The notes beneath the pieces are model-generated. The model worked only from the letters and a program-made list of their open reading frames with translations, did not search any database and was not told the origin of the DNA. The position numbers and the translations under genes are program-made. Below, piece by piece: positions 45,859 to 56,783 of a stretch of DNA of 64,000 nt. Within the stretch, counting starts at the first letter, position 1. Each line of letters begins with the position of its first letter. Origin of the DNA: Valencia hispanica (taxonomy: Eukaryota; Chordata; Actinopteri; Cyprinodontiformes; Valenciidae); NCBI GenBank assembly GCA_963556495.2, contig OY747711.1, positions 34,944,914 through 35,008,913 on the forward strand. The letters run 5' to 3'.

Positions 45859-46269
45859 GCTAATTAGCTGGTTAACTGCTAACATTAGCATCAAAATTAG
45901 GGTGACGTCCTCTTTTTAGTGGACGTGTCGGCTTCTCACGTTCTTTCTGGGGCATTCACAGATTGATGAAAATTAGCTGTCAAAAATTAGCACGTCCTCT
46001 GCATCAAAATGAGTCTTTAAAATTCACATACATTATATGTTAAATCTATGGAACATTTCGAACAGAATCAGAAAATAACTTATCGCACAGTTGACTCTCA
46101 TTTTTTTTTTTTTTACAGTAGGGGACCCATGGACCTGAATTAGGCTCCCCATTCCAACATAGTTTCATTTTAAGCTGGCATAATTTTGATGCCATAAAAT
46201 TACACTTATAGATTGGGATGCAAAACAAAGTAATCGCTATTCCAACATGCTGCTCTATATTTAAGGTAC
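45859..46269. other. Unannotated stretch
   Basis: Nothing recognised beyond possible flanks of the BED-finger relic. Confidence 0.35.
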
Positions 46270-47033
46270 CATTAAACCAGTGTTTCTCAAACTTTTTTAT
46301 CATTCCCCACTTTGGACAAAGAAGCATATACAAGCCCCCCATGCTTTTATCGCCCCAACAGAATGGTGACCACACCTGATTTTTAAAGTGTTTTATTTAT
46401 TTAAATAGCCGAGTTAGTCTACAAGTTTTTAAGGGTATAAATTAGTTGGAAAAAGGGGTTGCGCAATTGTATAAAACCGGCTCAGAAATATAGGCTGTCA
46501 GTAGTTGCTACATGTAGAACTTCAGCTCACAGTTGGAGAAAATAAAAGTTGTAGTTTTATCAAATTTACAAAGCTTTCAAAAGTACAAAAAATAAATAAA
46601 TAAAATAAATAAAGAGCAAGATACTCATCCCTGTATTTCCTCCGTGGTTGACCGTGTGACTTCTCTTACTCTGAAACGTTTCCTGATCTTTTTAGATATT
46701 TGTACATTTTGTAGATGGAATCTCTGATAATGCAGCTACTTCAGCTTGTTTTGTTCTGCTGCGATATATTCTGACGTCAAACTCCCAGCCCGATGTTCCA
46801 GGTCCCGGTTCTGTTTACAATGATGATCACAATTGCTAATTTATTTGAGTGTGTTTAATTTTGTGAGAGGGGGGAGCTGGTTGATTTAATTTACAGTGCA
46901 GTGAAACATTCACCAAGACAGAATCTAGGGGGGAAAAACTATTTAAATCCCATTGATGTCACGCCCCACCTGCAATACCTCTGCGCCCCACTAGTGGGGC
47001 TCGCCCCATAGTTTGAGAAACATTGCAATAAAC
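46270..47033. mobile_element. hAT-like MITE with 8-bp duplication
   Basis: The element 46278-47025 starts CAGTGTTTCTCAAACTTTTT and ends with the complement of CAATGTTTCTCAAACTATGG. It is flanked by CATTAAAC (46270-46277) and CAATAAAC (47026-47033), seven of eight bases matching. CARTGTTTCTCAAACT ends and the 8-bp duplication identify a hAT non-autonomous element. It lies 666 bp past the grid1 stop codon, so it may be in or just beyond the gene's 3' UTR. Confidence 0.85.
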
Positions 47034-47251
47034 AGAAAGATGATCAAGCTAGCAGTATCTGAACTTCTCAGACTCTTTCCTTGACAAAGGAAGCTTGCAG
47101 ATTACAGAAAACATCTGTTTTTCCTTCTGACTCAGAGAAGGCAAGGCCAATTACAAAATTATTATCATAATCCCAGTTCTCAGATAATATGACTGTTTCT
47201 AAATATTAATTGAAACACACAGCTTGGTCATTTAGTGTTAGTTTTCATATT

Positions 47252-47527
47252 TTTATTAAACAAAATCAACTTTTCTCATGTATTTTGAAGTGTGAAATTT
47301 CTTTTTTTTTCTCCATGTATTCTCACAGTACAATCAGTTATTGATGATCTGAAAGAAAACATCTTTAAACTTGGCACTTAGAAAACAACCACAAAGAATT
47401 GTTACCTTTATTCAGTTAGAACAAAATTTACAAAGCCATTCGAACAGTCGTTTTTTTCAGTCTTTTAGATTTTTTAAACCCAACTGTGAAGAATATTCAA
47501 AATACACTTTTAATGTTGCTTTTTATT
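47252..47527 (-). terminator. Candidate grid1 poly(A) signals
   Basis: On the minus strand AATAAA occurs at 47527-47522, 47412-47407 and 47257-47252, which is 172 to about 450 nt after the grid1 stop. Which one is used cannot be told from sequence alone. Confidence 0.4.
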
Positions 47528-47698
47528 TGTACTTACAAATATCTACATTAAAGTCTTAGTGTCCTGTCATGTGTCATCTCATTTGTGATAAAAATTCTTT
47601 GTACTGTTTATGTATATATATATCCTCATACTGTAGGCACCTCAGTTAGCTGTGGACTCTTCTGTTTGAGCTCGAGTGTTTGTGAATGTTCATCATGC

Positions 47699-48136
47699 TC
47701 AAATAGATGTCCCGTGGCTGGGCTCTCTGGCTTCTGGGATGGGTCCTCCTGGCACTGGTTGGTAGGACAATGGCATGGGTGTCTTGACTGGGCTCTGCCG
47801 GAAGAGACCCCCATTGGGCGCCCTGTGTTTGCATCGAATAGAGGGCATTGTGGCACTGCTGAGTGGCAGGGGCAAGGTCCTGCCAGCCGCTGCTCCCAGT
47901 GTCCTTCCTGCCCCATGGCTCTCCCGAAGGAAGGTGGTCACAGACAGAGGCGGGGGACCACGGTGCGTTGGGTAGTCACGAACAGACAAGGCCTCCAGAG
48001 ACTGACTGGGCTGGATACTGCCAATGTCAAGTGCAGAGATCTCGATTGACTGACCTGGCAGCTGCTTGTGGGCTAGGTCCTCGTCCAGGAGGCTGTTTAA
48101 ACGCTGGTGGACCTGTTCCAGGTTCACCTCTTTGTC
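47699..48136 (-). CDS. grid1: Glutamate receptor delta-1, last coding exon (cytoplasmic tail)
   Basis: This exon encodes the last 145 residues of the delta-1 receptor. It starts after the acceptor CATCCATCTTTAG at phase 0 with [20 protein letters not shown]. It ends SHGTSI at the stop 47701-47699. The stretches [29 protein letters not shown] and the GTSI end are hallmarks of GluD1; the GluD2 tail shares GTSI but differs in between. The tail is intracellular. GTSI is a class I PDZ ligand, known in delta receptors to bind postsynaptic scaffolds. The upstream acceptor has a long pyrimidine tract. The gene is read leftward, so 3' UTR follows below 47699. Teleosts usually keep two grid1 copies, and I cannot say which one this is. 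Confidence 0.95.
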   Translation of the reverse strand, partial: DKEVNLEQVHQRLNSLLDEDLAHKQLPGQSIEISALDIGSIQPSQSLEALSVRDYPTHRGPPPLSVTTFLRESHGAGRTLGAAAGRTLPLPLSSATMPSIRCKHRAPNGGLFRQSPVKTPMPLSYQPVPGGPIPEAREPSHGTSI

Positions 48137-51100
48137 CTAAAGATGGATGAAAGGGAGGGCAGTGCCAAAAAGTGGATGAAGAATAAAAGAAGCCAGAAAA
48201 GAGAATTGTGGACAGAGGATTTTTTTGGAATGGAAAGAGCATGGATGTTATTTAGGAGGAGGGTGATAAATAAAAGTGAAAATAAATGCCAAGTTGGAGA
48301 AAAAAGAAGAAAGAGGAAATGAAATGAAAATACAGAATGAAAGAAGATATTGGTTATAATAGGTCTCAGCTTCAACTTTCTTCTAAACATACACCATGCA
48401 GTGTATTTTATCATTAAAATTTTTTATTGTTCATGTGACTTTGAAAGATGCTATAATAAGTGTATTCCAGTTTCTTTCATACAGATAACACTGCTATTTC
48501 AAAGTCAATATTCTGAGTTTCAATGGTAAATCTTAACTGCTGTCAAAAAAAGATCTCACATTTGAGAGGGACTTAAATGTGTTTTTGTTTTGCATAATTG
48601 GGTGACAGCGGGATGAGACACATCCACAATCAGAATCATCTGGTCATAAGACTGATTCCAATGCAACACACAAATGCAAAAACATTTAAATAATGACAAA
48701 TTAATATTTGTTTCTTGGTAGGAGTGTGACGGTAAATTTAGCTCACAAGATGATGCATGATATTGGACTCAGGGAAACTAGACAAAGAGGGGCCTCTTAG
48801 GAAAAAAATGGTTTTTAAAAATAAAAAATGCACTTTAAAGAATTAACTGTAGTATATTTATATCCAAGTTTGACATTTGCAGATTTTTTGGTTAGCCAGT
48901 TCTAATCTCTAGCAACTACAAATTTAAACTTTTCTGTCACTTAGTCAGCATTTATTTGTATTATGTACTCAAAATTCTGCCATAGAAAAAACTGCCACAG
49001 GCATCATTAATACTTTTGTAATTGGTGTTACTTAGCCCAAAGTGCAGTTTGCTAGCGGACAGTCAACACTGCGAGGCAGTTCAAGAATTACCTAGTTTCA
49101 GCACCAGATAGGTAATAGGAGCTTAAACGTACTTTGCTAGACAGTTGCATGATGACAGCAGCTGTATAGAACTTTGTAAAACAAACTTAGCCTTGGCAAC
49201 AAATATTTTAACATTTTAACATTGCATGATCTTGAGCCAGCAGATTTCACCATACCCCTAACTCTTAAAAAAATGCATTTTATTTTAAAAATGGAATTTA
49301 AAATCACTTTTAAACACCCATTGGTTGGGAAAGTAAGCCAATGAAGAATGTGATTGTTTGAGACAGATCAACCAATGAATGTTATCATGCTTCATTTTGG
49401 CTTTTTTCCCCTTTTCACGTAACCATTTAAGTCAGATAAAATGAGACGGTCAGTCATAGGACAGATCATGAGGTGAAATAATGGATGATGTGCACTCCTG
49501 CCCAGCCCCCTGCCTTGCCCTACTGCCCTGTAATGGCCAACAACTATTCGTACGCTGATGTTTCGCTGTAATTCACGTCATGGATAGCTTAGGTGCTTGA
49601 ATAGAAGGCAGCAATACTTTTTTGTTTCTTCTCTTTACTTGATTTTTTTAAGCAACGCAAAGAGCAGGTGAGATTTCTCCAGAAACAGAAACAACAAGCA
49701 AGAAAATCCAGTTCCCTTCTTTTGAAGCTCCAAAGGTGATCAGTTTGGTATTTTGGGCAATTCCTGGTGTGAATTAACTCTGTCTCTTTCATTGTTGTCA
49801 TGTCACATGTCAATAGACCAGAAACCCATAACCATTTTTCACCTGCTACTGATTTTGATCTTTACCCAAATTGGTCTTCTTTGAATTTTGACAGTGACAT
49901 ATTGTAGCAGCTAATTACTACATTAATAAAGAAGTTTCACATTTTGGGAAAATACTGATTATCAGAATGTATCTACACTAATCAGAAACAAAAGTAAGGA
50001 AATTAATGAAGTAAACAACACTTTTGATTGCATTGCAATCACATGTCCTGTGCTTTTTACAAGCATCATGAACCTTAAGTCCCCTGAAAAAGGCGCGCCC
50101 TCGAGCTTGTCTTTCTTCATCTCTGGAATTAACTAAAACTCTGGTTCTTTCCCCAGTTAGCCCAAGATCTCACTGCCAAAACCTCAGTTTCACCATATTT
50201 ACAATACCTAATCTTGGTTTGTAATGGCTTTTTGTACTGATCATACTATACAAAACCCAGTTAAACTCCTTTTGTCTGGGGGTATGTCAGCCACATCCCA
50301 ATCAAGAAGCCCAGCGAATTTTTACCAGGTCTTTCCTACTCTTTTTATGACTGAATCTTTGAAACATCACTGGTGACTGAGTTAGGTTTATTAATGATGA
50401 AATGTAGTGTTACTTTACTTTACTTTAAAGGTACTTGGTTCTCGAGCAAATACATGATTGATTTTTTATCAACTTTAATAAAGTATCAGGCTACCACTCT
50501 ATCAGCCAATGCTTAAATGATCAGTATTGGGGATGGAAAACCTTGAATGGGACATAAGTGACAATTTTTGTCAACAATGTATTTTACTTTTAGTTACATT
50601 TTAAAATTGAAAGATATTTCAGACCTATATGGATAGCGTTGTAAAGTTTCATTGTCTGGGCACTTTCTTGACTAGGATCAACTGAGAGAAAAAAACATTG
50701 CCAAGTGTTATTTAAAGCTTAACATTCAGTCATTTGGTAAATGTAAGGGAGGAAAAAATTCAGCCTCATTTACCGTTTACTTTTTTCTAACTGTGGAATT
50801 TATTTTGCAGCAAAGACTGTTGAATTAATTTATTTATTTAATAAAGGTGTAAAAATAAGGTATAGATAAACTGAGTGGTAGGGCATCTTCAAATTCCACA
50901 AATAAGAGCCAAGCAGGAAGAATCCCATGTGTTGATCCTGACCCATAAGTCTCTAGTATCATCTCATTTCACAGACAGATTATTATCGCTATGGATCTTT
51001 TCTTTCCTATCCAAGTAATGACAGGTAAAGAATTTAAAAGCATTCTATAATGTCAAACCATTTGGCTGATCCCTTAAAGTTTTTTGGTGGATTTTCATTT

Positions 51101-53275
51101 AAAACAGATTTCACTGTCCCTACACACTATGCATGGTGCCACCAATAAATTTGAAGTGATATTAAAACCAAATCCTTTGAATATGATATGCCTATTCTCT
51201 GCAGGCCCACAAACTAAGCTGTAAGAAATTGTTCTGAAGGGAACATTTTCCCTAAATATTACAGTACGGGACAGTTTTTTTTTCCATTTGTCTGTTTTGA
51301 AGGAACATAGTATGCATTAGTTTATTTGAATTTTTTTTTTTTGTGACTGATAGAAATTTTAAAAACTAAAGGGTAGAAAAAAAATTGGCCATGTTCAATT
51401 GTTAAAGTGATGCACACACAAAAAGCATATTTTAGTCTTAAAAATCATAGTTTCTCTTTTGTTTTTTATTTTTATCAAAAGGGTATTGTAATTAGTTTGT
51501 ATGATACCCACAACTATTTTTATAATGTTTATATACATAACTAATTTATATTTACAGATAACATAAGAAAAACTTGGTACGCAGCTGATGTTGTGTCCCA
51601 GCCTTCATTTTTTATGCCTGTTTGGAATTTGGTTGGTAATCAGGCCTCATTCAAATTCGACTGGCCTCTACTGCTGAAGATTGATGCAGACTTTTCCCAA
51701 CTGGAAATCTGGGTAAAATCAGAGCAGAAAAAATTGTGTAGTGTCTCCAGTTTTAGTCAGCCAGTTTTGCAGAGCACTAGTAGTGAACCATTCATTTTAA
51801 TCAGGTGTGTTGAAACAAACGTGTAAAATATGCGGTTCACTAGGTCTTAAGGACTGGAAAAACCCTGATCCAATTAGTTTGAATTTCATTCAGACAAGCT
51901 TAAATGATACATGCAGTTGATATGTTATTCATCTCAGTTTCTAATATATTTAATTTAAAGAGTTTCATATAAACATTCTCAATCCTTCAGAGTTGCAAGT
52001 ATGATTAAACAAAGGCCTATTTCTGTCTTCTGTTGAATCTCATATTTAGCATTCTGAATAATCAAAGTTTCTGTTGTGCTGGAGGTTGTACTTTAATACA
52101 TATCACACTTGAATTGCAAATCTTTGCTTACATCTTATTTTGTAGTAAGCAATTATTGTGAAAGATTATCAGAAAAAACCTAGTCTAAATCCTGGAGAAA
52201 AAAGGTAACATTATGTTCCAAAAAGTTGTTTATGGTGGCCTTAGCAGTAACAGTATGCAGGTAAAAAAAAACACTATAGGCACCATTGTTGACCTGAGCA
52301 TTGCATAGGTATAGCTGTTTTGAGTTTTTTTTTCTTTTGTTAGATTTTTCAGCCTTAAAGCTCAAGCCTACAGAGAATAGGAAGTCAACTAAAGAAATAT
52401 GTTGGGTGGAAATACCTCAACATGGCTAAAAAACATAATATCACATGATTGCCACTTGTGTCCTGCAAGTATTGCAGCTAGAATTTCACATGACAAACAC
52501 TACGCAGTTACAAAAGCAGCTGCTGTTACCAGGCATAACTCGTATTCCTATTGGCACCAAAAACACATTCTAATTTGTTCTGGTTTCAAAATGGGACTGG
52601 GCCTTGAATGGGTGTTTTCATCCAGTATTGTTAGACTGTGCCGTCAAACAGGCTGATGAAGGCTCACACTTTAGTTTAGGGATCCATGTCAAGCCTTAGT
52701 TGTCTGGACGCCTCATGCGGAGGGGCTGCCCAGTTCACAGCAGCAAGATAAAGGCAGAACTCTAAAGCATTAAGACTTGAATGGATTAGCTAAAGAGAGC
52801 TATTGCACAACTGAAGCGCTTATCGACTCAGAGTACAATTTCAGTTGTGGTTTTGAATTAACAATACAATGTGTACTTTTGCATTCACAGCTTCTCCCAC
52901 ATGAGCACCAGTGACTGATTTTGTGAAACCAATCATTTCTCATATGTGTCAGCATGAGAGAAGCCTTAGAAGTCCCCGACTGAGTACCCCGCCTCTTTCC
53001 CAACATGAGAAGGAATGAGCAAATTGATGTCTGAACTATCACCAAGGGCACACCTATTATAACTGGGTGTACTGAAGCTCTACTAAATCGGGGCTGGCAT
53101 CAGCGCCTGCTGGATCCATAAAGTAGAGTGTGGCAGTGGCATCCCTGGGCAGGACCGGGGGACCCGGCGGTCTGGGTCTCGACCGAGGCCTTGGTGGGGC
53201 AGGGGGACCCGTGGTGACCACCATTGCCCGGTTCTGGTTTAGCAGGGCTTGGCCCGATGAGTTGTTGGCGGTCAC
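48137..53275 (-). other. grid1 intron between the M4 exon and the tail exon
   Basis: A 5139-bp intron. A possible hAT start (48719) is the only repeat-like item I recognised; the rest is AT-rich and featureless. The first 216 bases after the donor (53275-53060) form an in-frame extension of the M4 exon that is GC-rich, unlike the rest of the intron (see separate entry). Confidence 0.7.
53057..53275 (-). CDS. grid1: Possible alternative C-terminus of GluD1 by exon read-through
   Basis: If the donor at 53275 is not used, the M4 exon stays open for 72 more codons to a stop at 53059-53057. The added peptide begins [16 protein letters not shown] and has a basic, proline-rich middle ([17 protein letters not shown]). 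It ends [16 protein letters not shown] fits the RxxPxxP class I SH3-ligand pattern, and the terminal TQL fits a class I PDZ ligand (Thr at -2, Leu at 0). The region is much richer in G+C than the surrounding intron and has no stop for 219 bases. The donor GAG/GTGACC is weak at positions +5 and +6, which would favour partial retention. No close poly(A) signal was seen downstream. Function and use are inference. Confidence 0.4.
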   Translation of the reverse strand: MTANNSSGQALLNQNRAMVVTTGPPAPPRPRSRPRPPGPPVLPRDATATLYFMDPAGADASPDLVELQYTQL

Positions 53276-53516
53276 CTCTTTGGGCTGCTCTCTCCGGCAG
53301 TGGTTGCTGTTCCACCAGGTTTCCAGCGCAGCTACCAGGAGGGCAAGTAGAAGCCCGGCGGCTAGGATGCAAAATACACCGGCAAAGCTGTGAAGACGCA
53401 GCGCTCGTCCTTCTGGCTGCGCGTCTGTGTGGCTCTGCAGGTCACAGCGTCCTTTCTTTGGCCACCATTTTTGCTTTAGGATGTCAAGATCACCTTTTTC
53501 CTGAAGTTCCAAAATC
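53276..53516 (-). CDS. grid1: Glutamate receptor delta-1, exon with end of S2 and membrane helix M4
   Basis: The exon begins after TTTTTCCCCCTGCAG with one base completing a Lys codon, then [20 protein letters not shown]. This is the last ligand-binding-domain helix region seen in all delta receptors (KQKWWP..G.CDL). The M4 helix follows as [20 protein letters not shown], then ALETWW, and the exon closes in the cytoplasm with [12 protein letters not shown]. The donor is GAG/GTGACC at 53275, phase 0, and the next exon starts DKEVNLEQ, giving [11 protein letters not shown] as in vertebrate GluD1. The length is 241 bases. A long open extension past the donor is listed separately. Confidence 0.95.
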
Positions 53517-55109
53517 CTGCAGGGGGAAAAATATCATTTTTAGACACTTTTGCCATAGTTGTGCATTTTTAAGTTGCATCGCTACAGGACAGAATGTAAA
53601 TGCATCAGATTCAGTGATTGAAATTAAATGCTAGCTGATAAAATTGCAACAACAGCAGAGGAGATAACTGATTATTAACAATTTTAAGAGACAAATATGA
53701 AAGAAATTTAGAATATAATTATTGGGCAGATCAGAACAATAACTACAATATTATTATGTAACAATAATTAAATAGCACAACTCATTAAATACATCTAATA
53801 AGGAAAAATGCTGCACCACTAATGTTATCCATTTGCATTGACTGTAACATCATTAAAAACCTATAGAGGGTATAGTGCTATTAGCAGCAGAGTGTTATAC
53901 ATGCTGATTGATTTTAAACAAGATCTAAAAGACCAGTTCTTAAAAAAACAAGAAGAGGGGGGACTGCTGCCTGAACAATAATGAATTTCAAACTTTAAAA
54001 ACTACTGCAAATTTTATAACCTGTAGAAACACAGAGAAAATAGGAAGAACAAATGTAACATGATCATGATGGAGTGCAAACAAGTGAGATGTCACCCTGG
54101 AGTGGTTTAGTTAAGCTTACCCTTATATCATTTCAGAGTTAGATGTTGCAATTAGATATAATTGCCAGTAGCCAGAGTTATTTGTGTAGTTTTATAGTAT
54201 ATAATGAATAATACAAGTGTTCACTTTTAAGGTTCAAAATACCTCGGTAAAATTGGAGGTTATGAGATCACAAACCTAAGCATTAAAAAACTATAGTAAT
54301 TTAACAAGAATAGTATTACAGGTGCATGTCAATAAATTAGAATATAATCAGTTAATTATGTCTGCAATAAATTCAAAAAGTGAAACATATTAGATGACAC
54401 TATTACGGTTAATTTTGTTTATGCTTCACAGCTAATCAAAATTCAGTTTCTCAATTAGAATTACACTTAAGACCAACAAAACTGTGATTTTTCTTTTTAA
54501 TGCAGAAATGGGATTTGATGGTTTTATCATGGGGGAGAAAGCAGATTTAACAGTCACTGACATCCTCCAAAAGGATGGTAGGTTACACAAGGTCTATGCT
54601 GAAGAAGCTGGTTCTTCAGAGTTGAGTTGAAGGAATGGTAGGTAAAAAAGGTGCAAAAGTAAAAGGGATGACAGCAAATTTTTAGAAAATTGTGAATAAA
54701 ACCATATTCAACTATTTGGACAAGGGGAGGACTGCAGCTGAAGTCAGTCCTACATGAACCACAACACACAGAGACCCATCTAGGATATGGGCTACAACTG
54801 TCACATTTGTTTTTTTTTAAGCTACATGAGAGCCAGAGACAATGTCAGAAGCATCTTACCCAGGGTTAGGAGAGAAGGATCGGATTAAAGTCCTCTTTTC
54901 AGATAAAATTTAATATTGCATTTAATTTAGAAATCAAGGACCAGCAATCTGGAAGATGAATGGAGAGGTACAGAATCCATACTGCCAGATGTCCAGTAGG
55001 AGCTTTCCACGGTCAGTGGTGATTCATTGGATTTTATTAAGTTTAAAGTGAGCACAGCGGTCTACAAGTATACTTTACAACACTTCAGTCCACAATTTCC
55101 CTCTGCTGA

Positions 55110-55440
55110 TGTCACGCTGCCCTATTCACTCCTCATTGTCTGCACCTGTCTCAAATCATTCACACCTGATCCTACTCACCTCCTGCCTTCATTACCCATC
55201 ACTTCCCTTCACTCAGTGCCGGATCATTAACTTACTATTGAGGTCTTGTGTGCCTCCCCTGCTGTCTCGTTCCTGCCCGATGTCCAGTCTCTCCGTTCCT
55301 GTCGTCGTCGTCGTCTTCTTCATCATCATCACCTTCACCGCCTCCTGTAATAAACATCCTTCACCGCCTCCTGTAATAAACATCCTTCACCTTCCTTCAG
55401 CGTGTGCGTTTGGGTCCATACTCTACACACATCCCTGACA
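55110..55440 (+). repeat. 5' LTR
   Basis: 331 bp, TG...CA ended. It contains a GTC/ATC trinucleotide run (55302-55331) and a tandem pair of CACCGCCTCCTGTAATAAAC units, each with an AATAAA poly(A) signal. Confidence 0.9.
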
Positions 55441-55458
55441 GAATGATCCGGCCTTAAA

Positions 55459-56229
55459 ATGGACCCAGCACTCGCCCGGGAGATCGCCGTCCTGCGCCAG
55501 GACGTCTGGGCCAACCTGGCCAAACTCGCTGCCTCTCCTCACCTTCCTGTGCGGGTCTCTGGAGCTGAGGAAATCCTTGGAGTGCTCCCTCACTTCAACA
55601 GGGTGTTCTCCGCTCCGGATCTCGCCGCGCTTCGGAGCGAGGCGGAGAGGGTTCGCCGGGAGGCGTTGGATCAGATCATCGGTCCGCCCTCTCCGTCTCC
55701 ACCAGCTGGCCGCCGGCGGAGGTCCCACTGCGCCGCCGGGACTGTTTCCGGGAGCGCGGAGCGGAGCGAAGCACCTTCACCGTCTGCCTGCACGGCCAGG
55801 GCTGCTGTATTTTTAGCAGTCACAGCGGCAGCTCTCCAGCGACCGACATTTCCCCATGGGTCGTTGGAGCTCCCGGGAAGGGTCAGGGAGGACCCGTCCC
55901 CGTCGCTAGAGCTCCCGGGGAGGGTCAGGGAGGACCCGTCCCCATCACTGGAGCCTCCAGATTCTTCGTCTCAGCCGGCGTCCGAGCCTCCAGATTCTTC
56001 GTCTCAGCCGGCGTCCGAGCCTCCAGACTCTTCGTCTCAGCCGGCGTCCGAGCCTCCAGACTCTCTTTGTCTCAGCCGGCGTCCGAGCCTCCAGACTCTC
56101 TTTGTCTCAGCCGGCGTCCGAGCCTCCAGACTCTCTTTTTCTCAGCCGGCCTCTACCAGCCAGGCATCTTCTTCGCCGCCGACCAGCCAAGCTCCTCAGC
56201 CGCTGCCTAGACCTCAGAAGGGGACCTAA
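55459..56229 (+). CDS. Gag-like ORF of the non-autonomous LTR element
   Basis: 256 codons from ATG 55459, the first Met after the 5' LTR. The N-terminal third (MDPALAREIAVLRQDVWANL, then FNRVFSAPDLAALRSEAER) is helical and charged, as expected of a gag-type or coiled-coil region, but I cannot name a family. The C-terminal half is low-complexity: LELPGRVREDPSPS twice, then EPPDSSSQPAS about three times. After that a slip in the 33-bp unit puts later repeats in another frame. The stop TAA at 56227 leaves a further proline- and arginine-rich stretch (56230-56476) open in a neighbouring frame, suggesting that the original protein was longer. No zinc knuckle or protease is seen. Codon use is GC-rich, unlike the surrounding intron. 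Confidence 0.55.
   Translation: MDPALAREIAVLRQDVWANLAKLAASPHLPVRVSGAEEILGVLPHFNRVFSAPDLAALRSEAERVRREALDQIIGPPSPSPPAGRRRRSHCAAGTVSGSAERSEAPSPSACTARAAVFLAVTAAALQRPTFPHGSLELPGRVREDPSPSLELPGRVREDPSPSLEPPDSSSQPASEPPDSSSQPASEPPDSSSQPASEPPDSLCLSRRPSLQTLFVSAGVRASRLSFSQPASTSQASSSPPTSQAPQPLPRPQKGT
55860..56150 (+). repeat. Coding tandem repeats (39 bp and 33 bp units)
   Basis: Two units of about 39 bp starting near GAGCTCCCGGG(A/G)AGGGTCA are followed by about six units of 33-36 bp starting GAGCCTCCAGA(T/C)TCT. The later units gain TTTG and leave the reading frame of the earlier ones. Confidence 0.85.
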
Positions 56230-56487
56230 GGGCTGTCCGCCTGATCTCCAGGTCCCCAAGGGAGGATCACCAGGCCGTCCTCCGGGTCGTCCGCCCGATC
56301 TGCGTCCAAGAAGAGGACGCCACCGGGGCCATCCGCCAGACTTCCAGGGGTGTATCCAGAATAACTCGGGGCCCTCCTTCCGTGGGCCCCTTCCACCCAC
56401 CCTGGCAAGGGTGCTTCTTCTTTTTTCCTTTTTCTTTCTTACTCCTCTCTCCACGGCGTCTGGAATCCGCCTTTAAAGGGGGGGTCC

Positions 56488-56783
56488 TGTCACGCTGCCC
56501 TATTCACTCCTCATTGTCTGCACCTGTCTCAAATCATTCACACCTGATCCTACTCACCTCCTGCCTTTATTACCCATCACTTCCCTTCACTCAGTGCCGG
56601 ATCATTAACTTACTATTGATGTCTCGTGTGCCTCCTCTGCTGTCTCGTTCCTGCCGGATGTCCAGTCTCTCCGTTCCTGTCGTCGTCGTCATCATCATCA
56701 CCTTCACCGCTTCCTGTAATAAACATCCTTCACCTTCCTTCAGCGTGTGCGTTTGGGTCCATACTCTACACACATCCCTGACA
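56488..56783 (+). repeat. 3' LTR
   Basis: 296 bp, same ends as the 5' LTR. It has one CCTCCTGTAATAAACATCC-type unit where the 5' LTR has two, and a shorter trinucleotide run (56679-56702). Confidence 0.9.

Noticed and set aside
47626..48150. Several overlapping frames around the grid1 tail exon
   Set aside because: Other-frame shadows of the GC-rich last exon; only the minus-strand frame joins to the upstream exons and ends GTSI.
53100..53634. Frames overlapping the grid1 M4 exon on other frames and strand (53100-53372 minus, 53130-53393 plus, 53224-53634 plus)
   Set aside because: Shadows of the GC-rich exon and its read-through extension.
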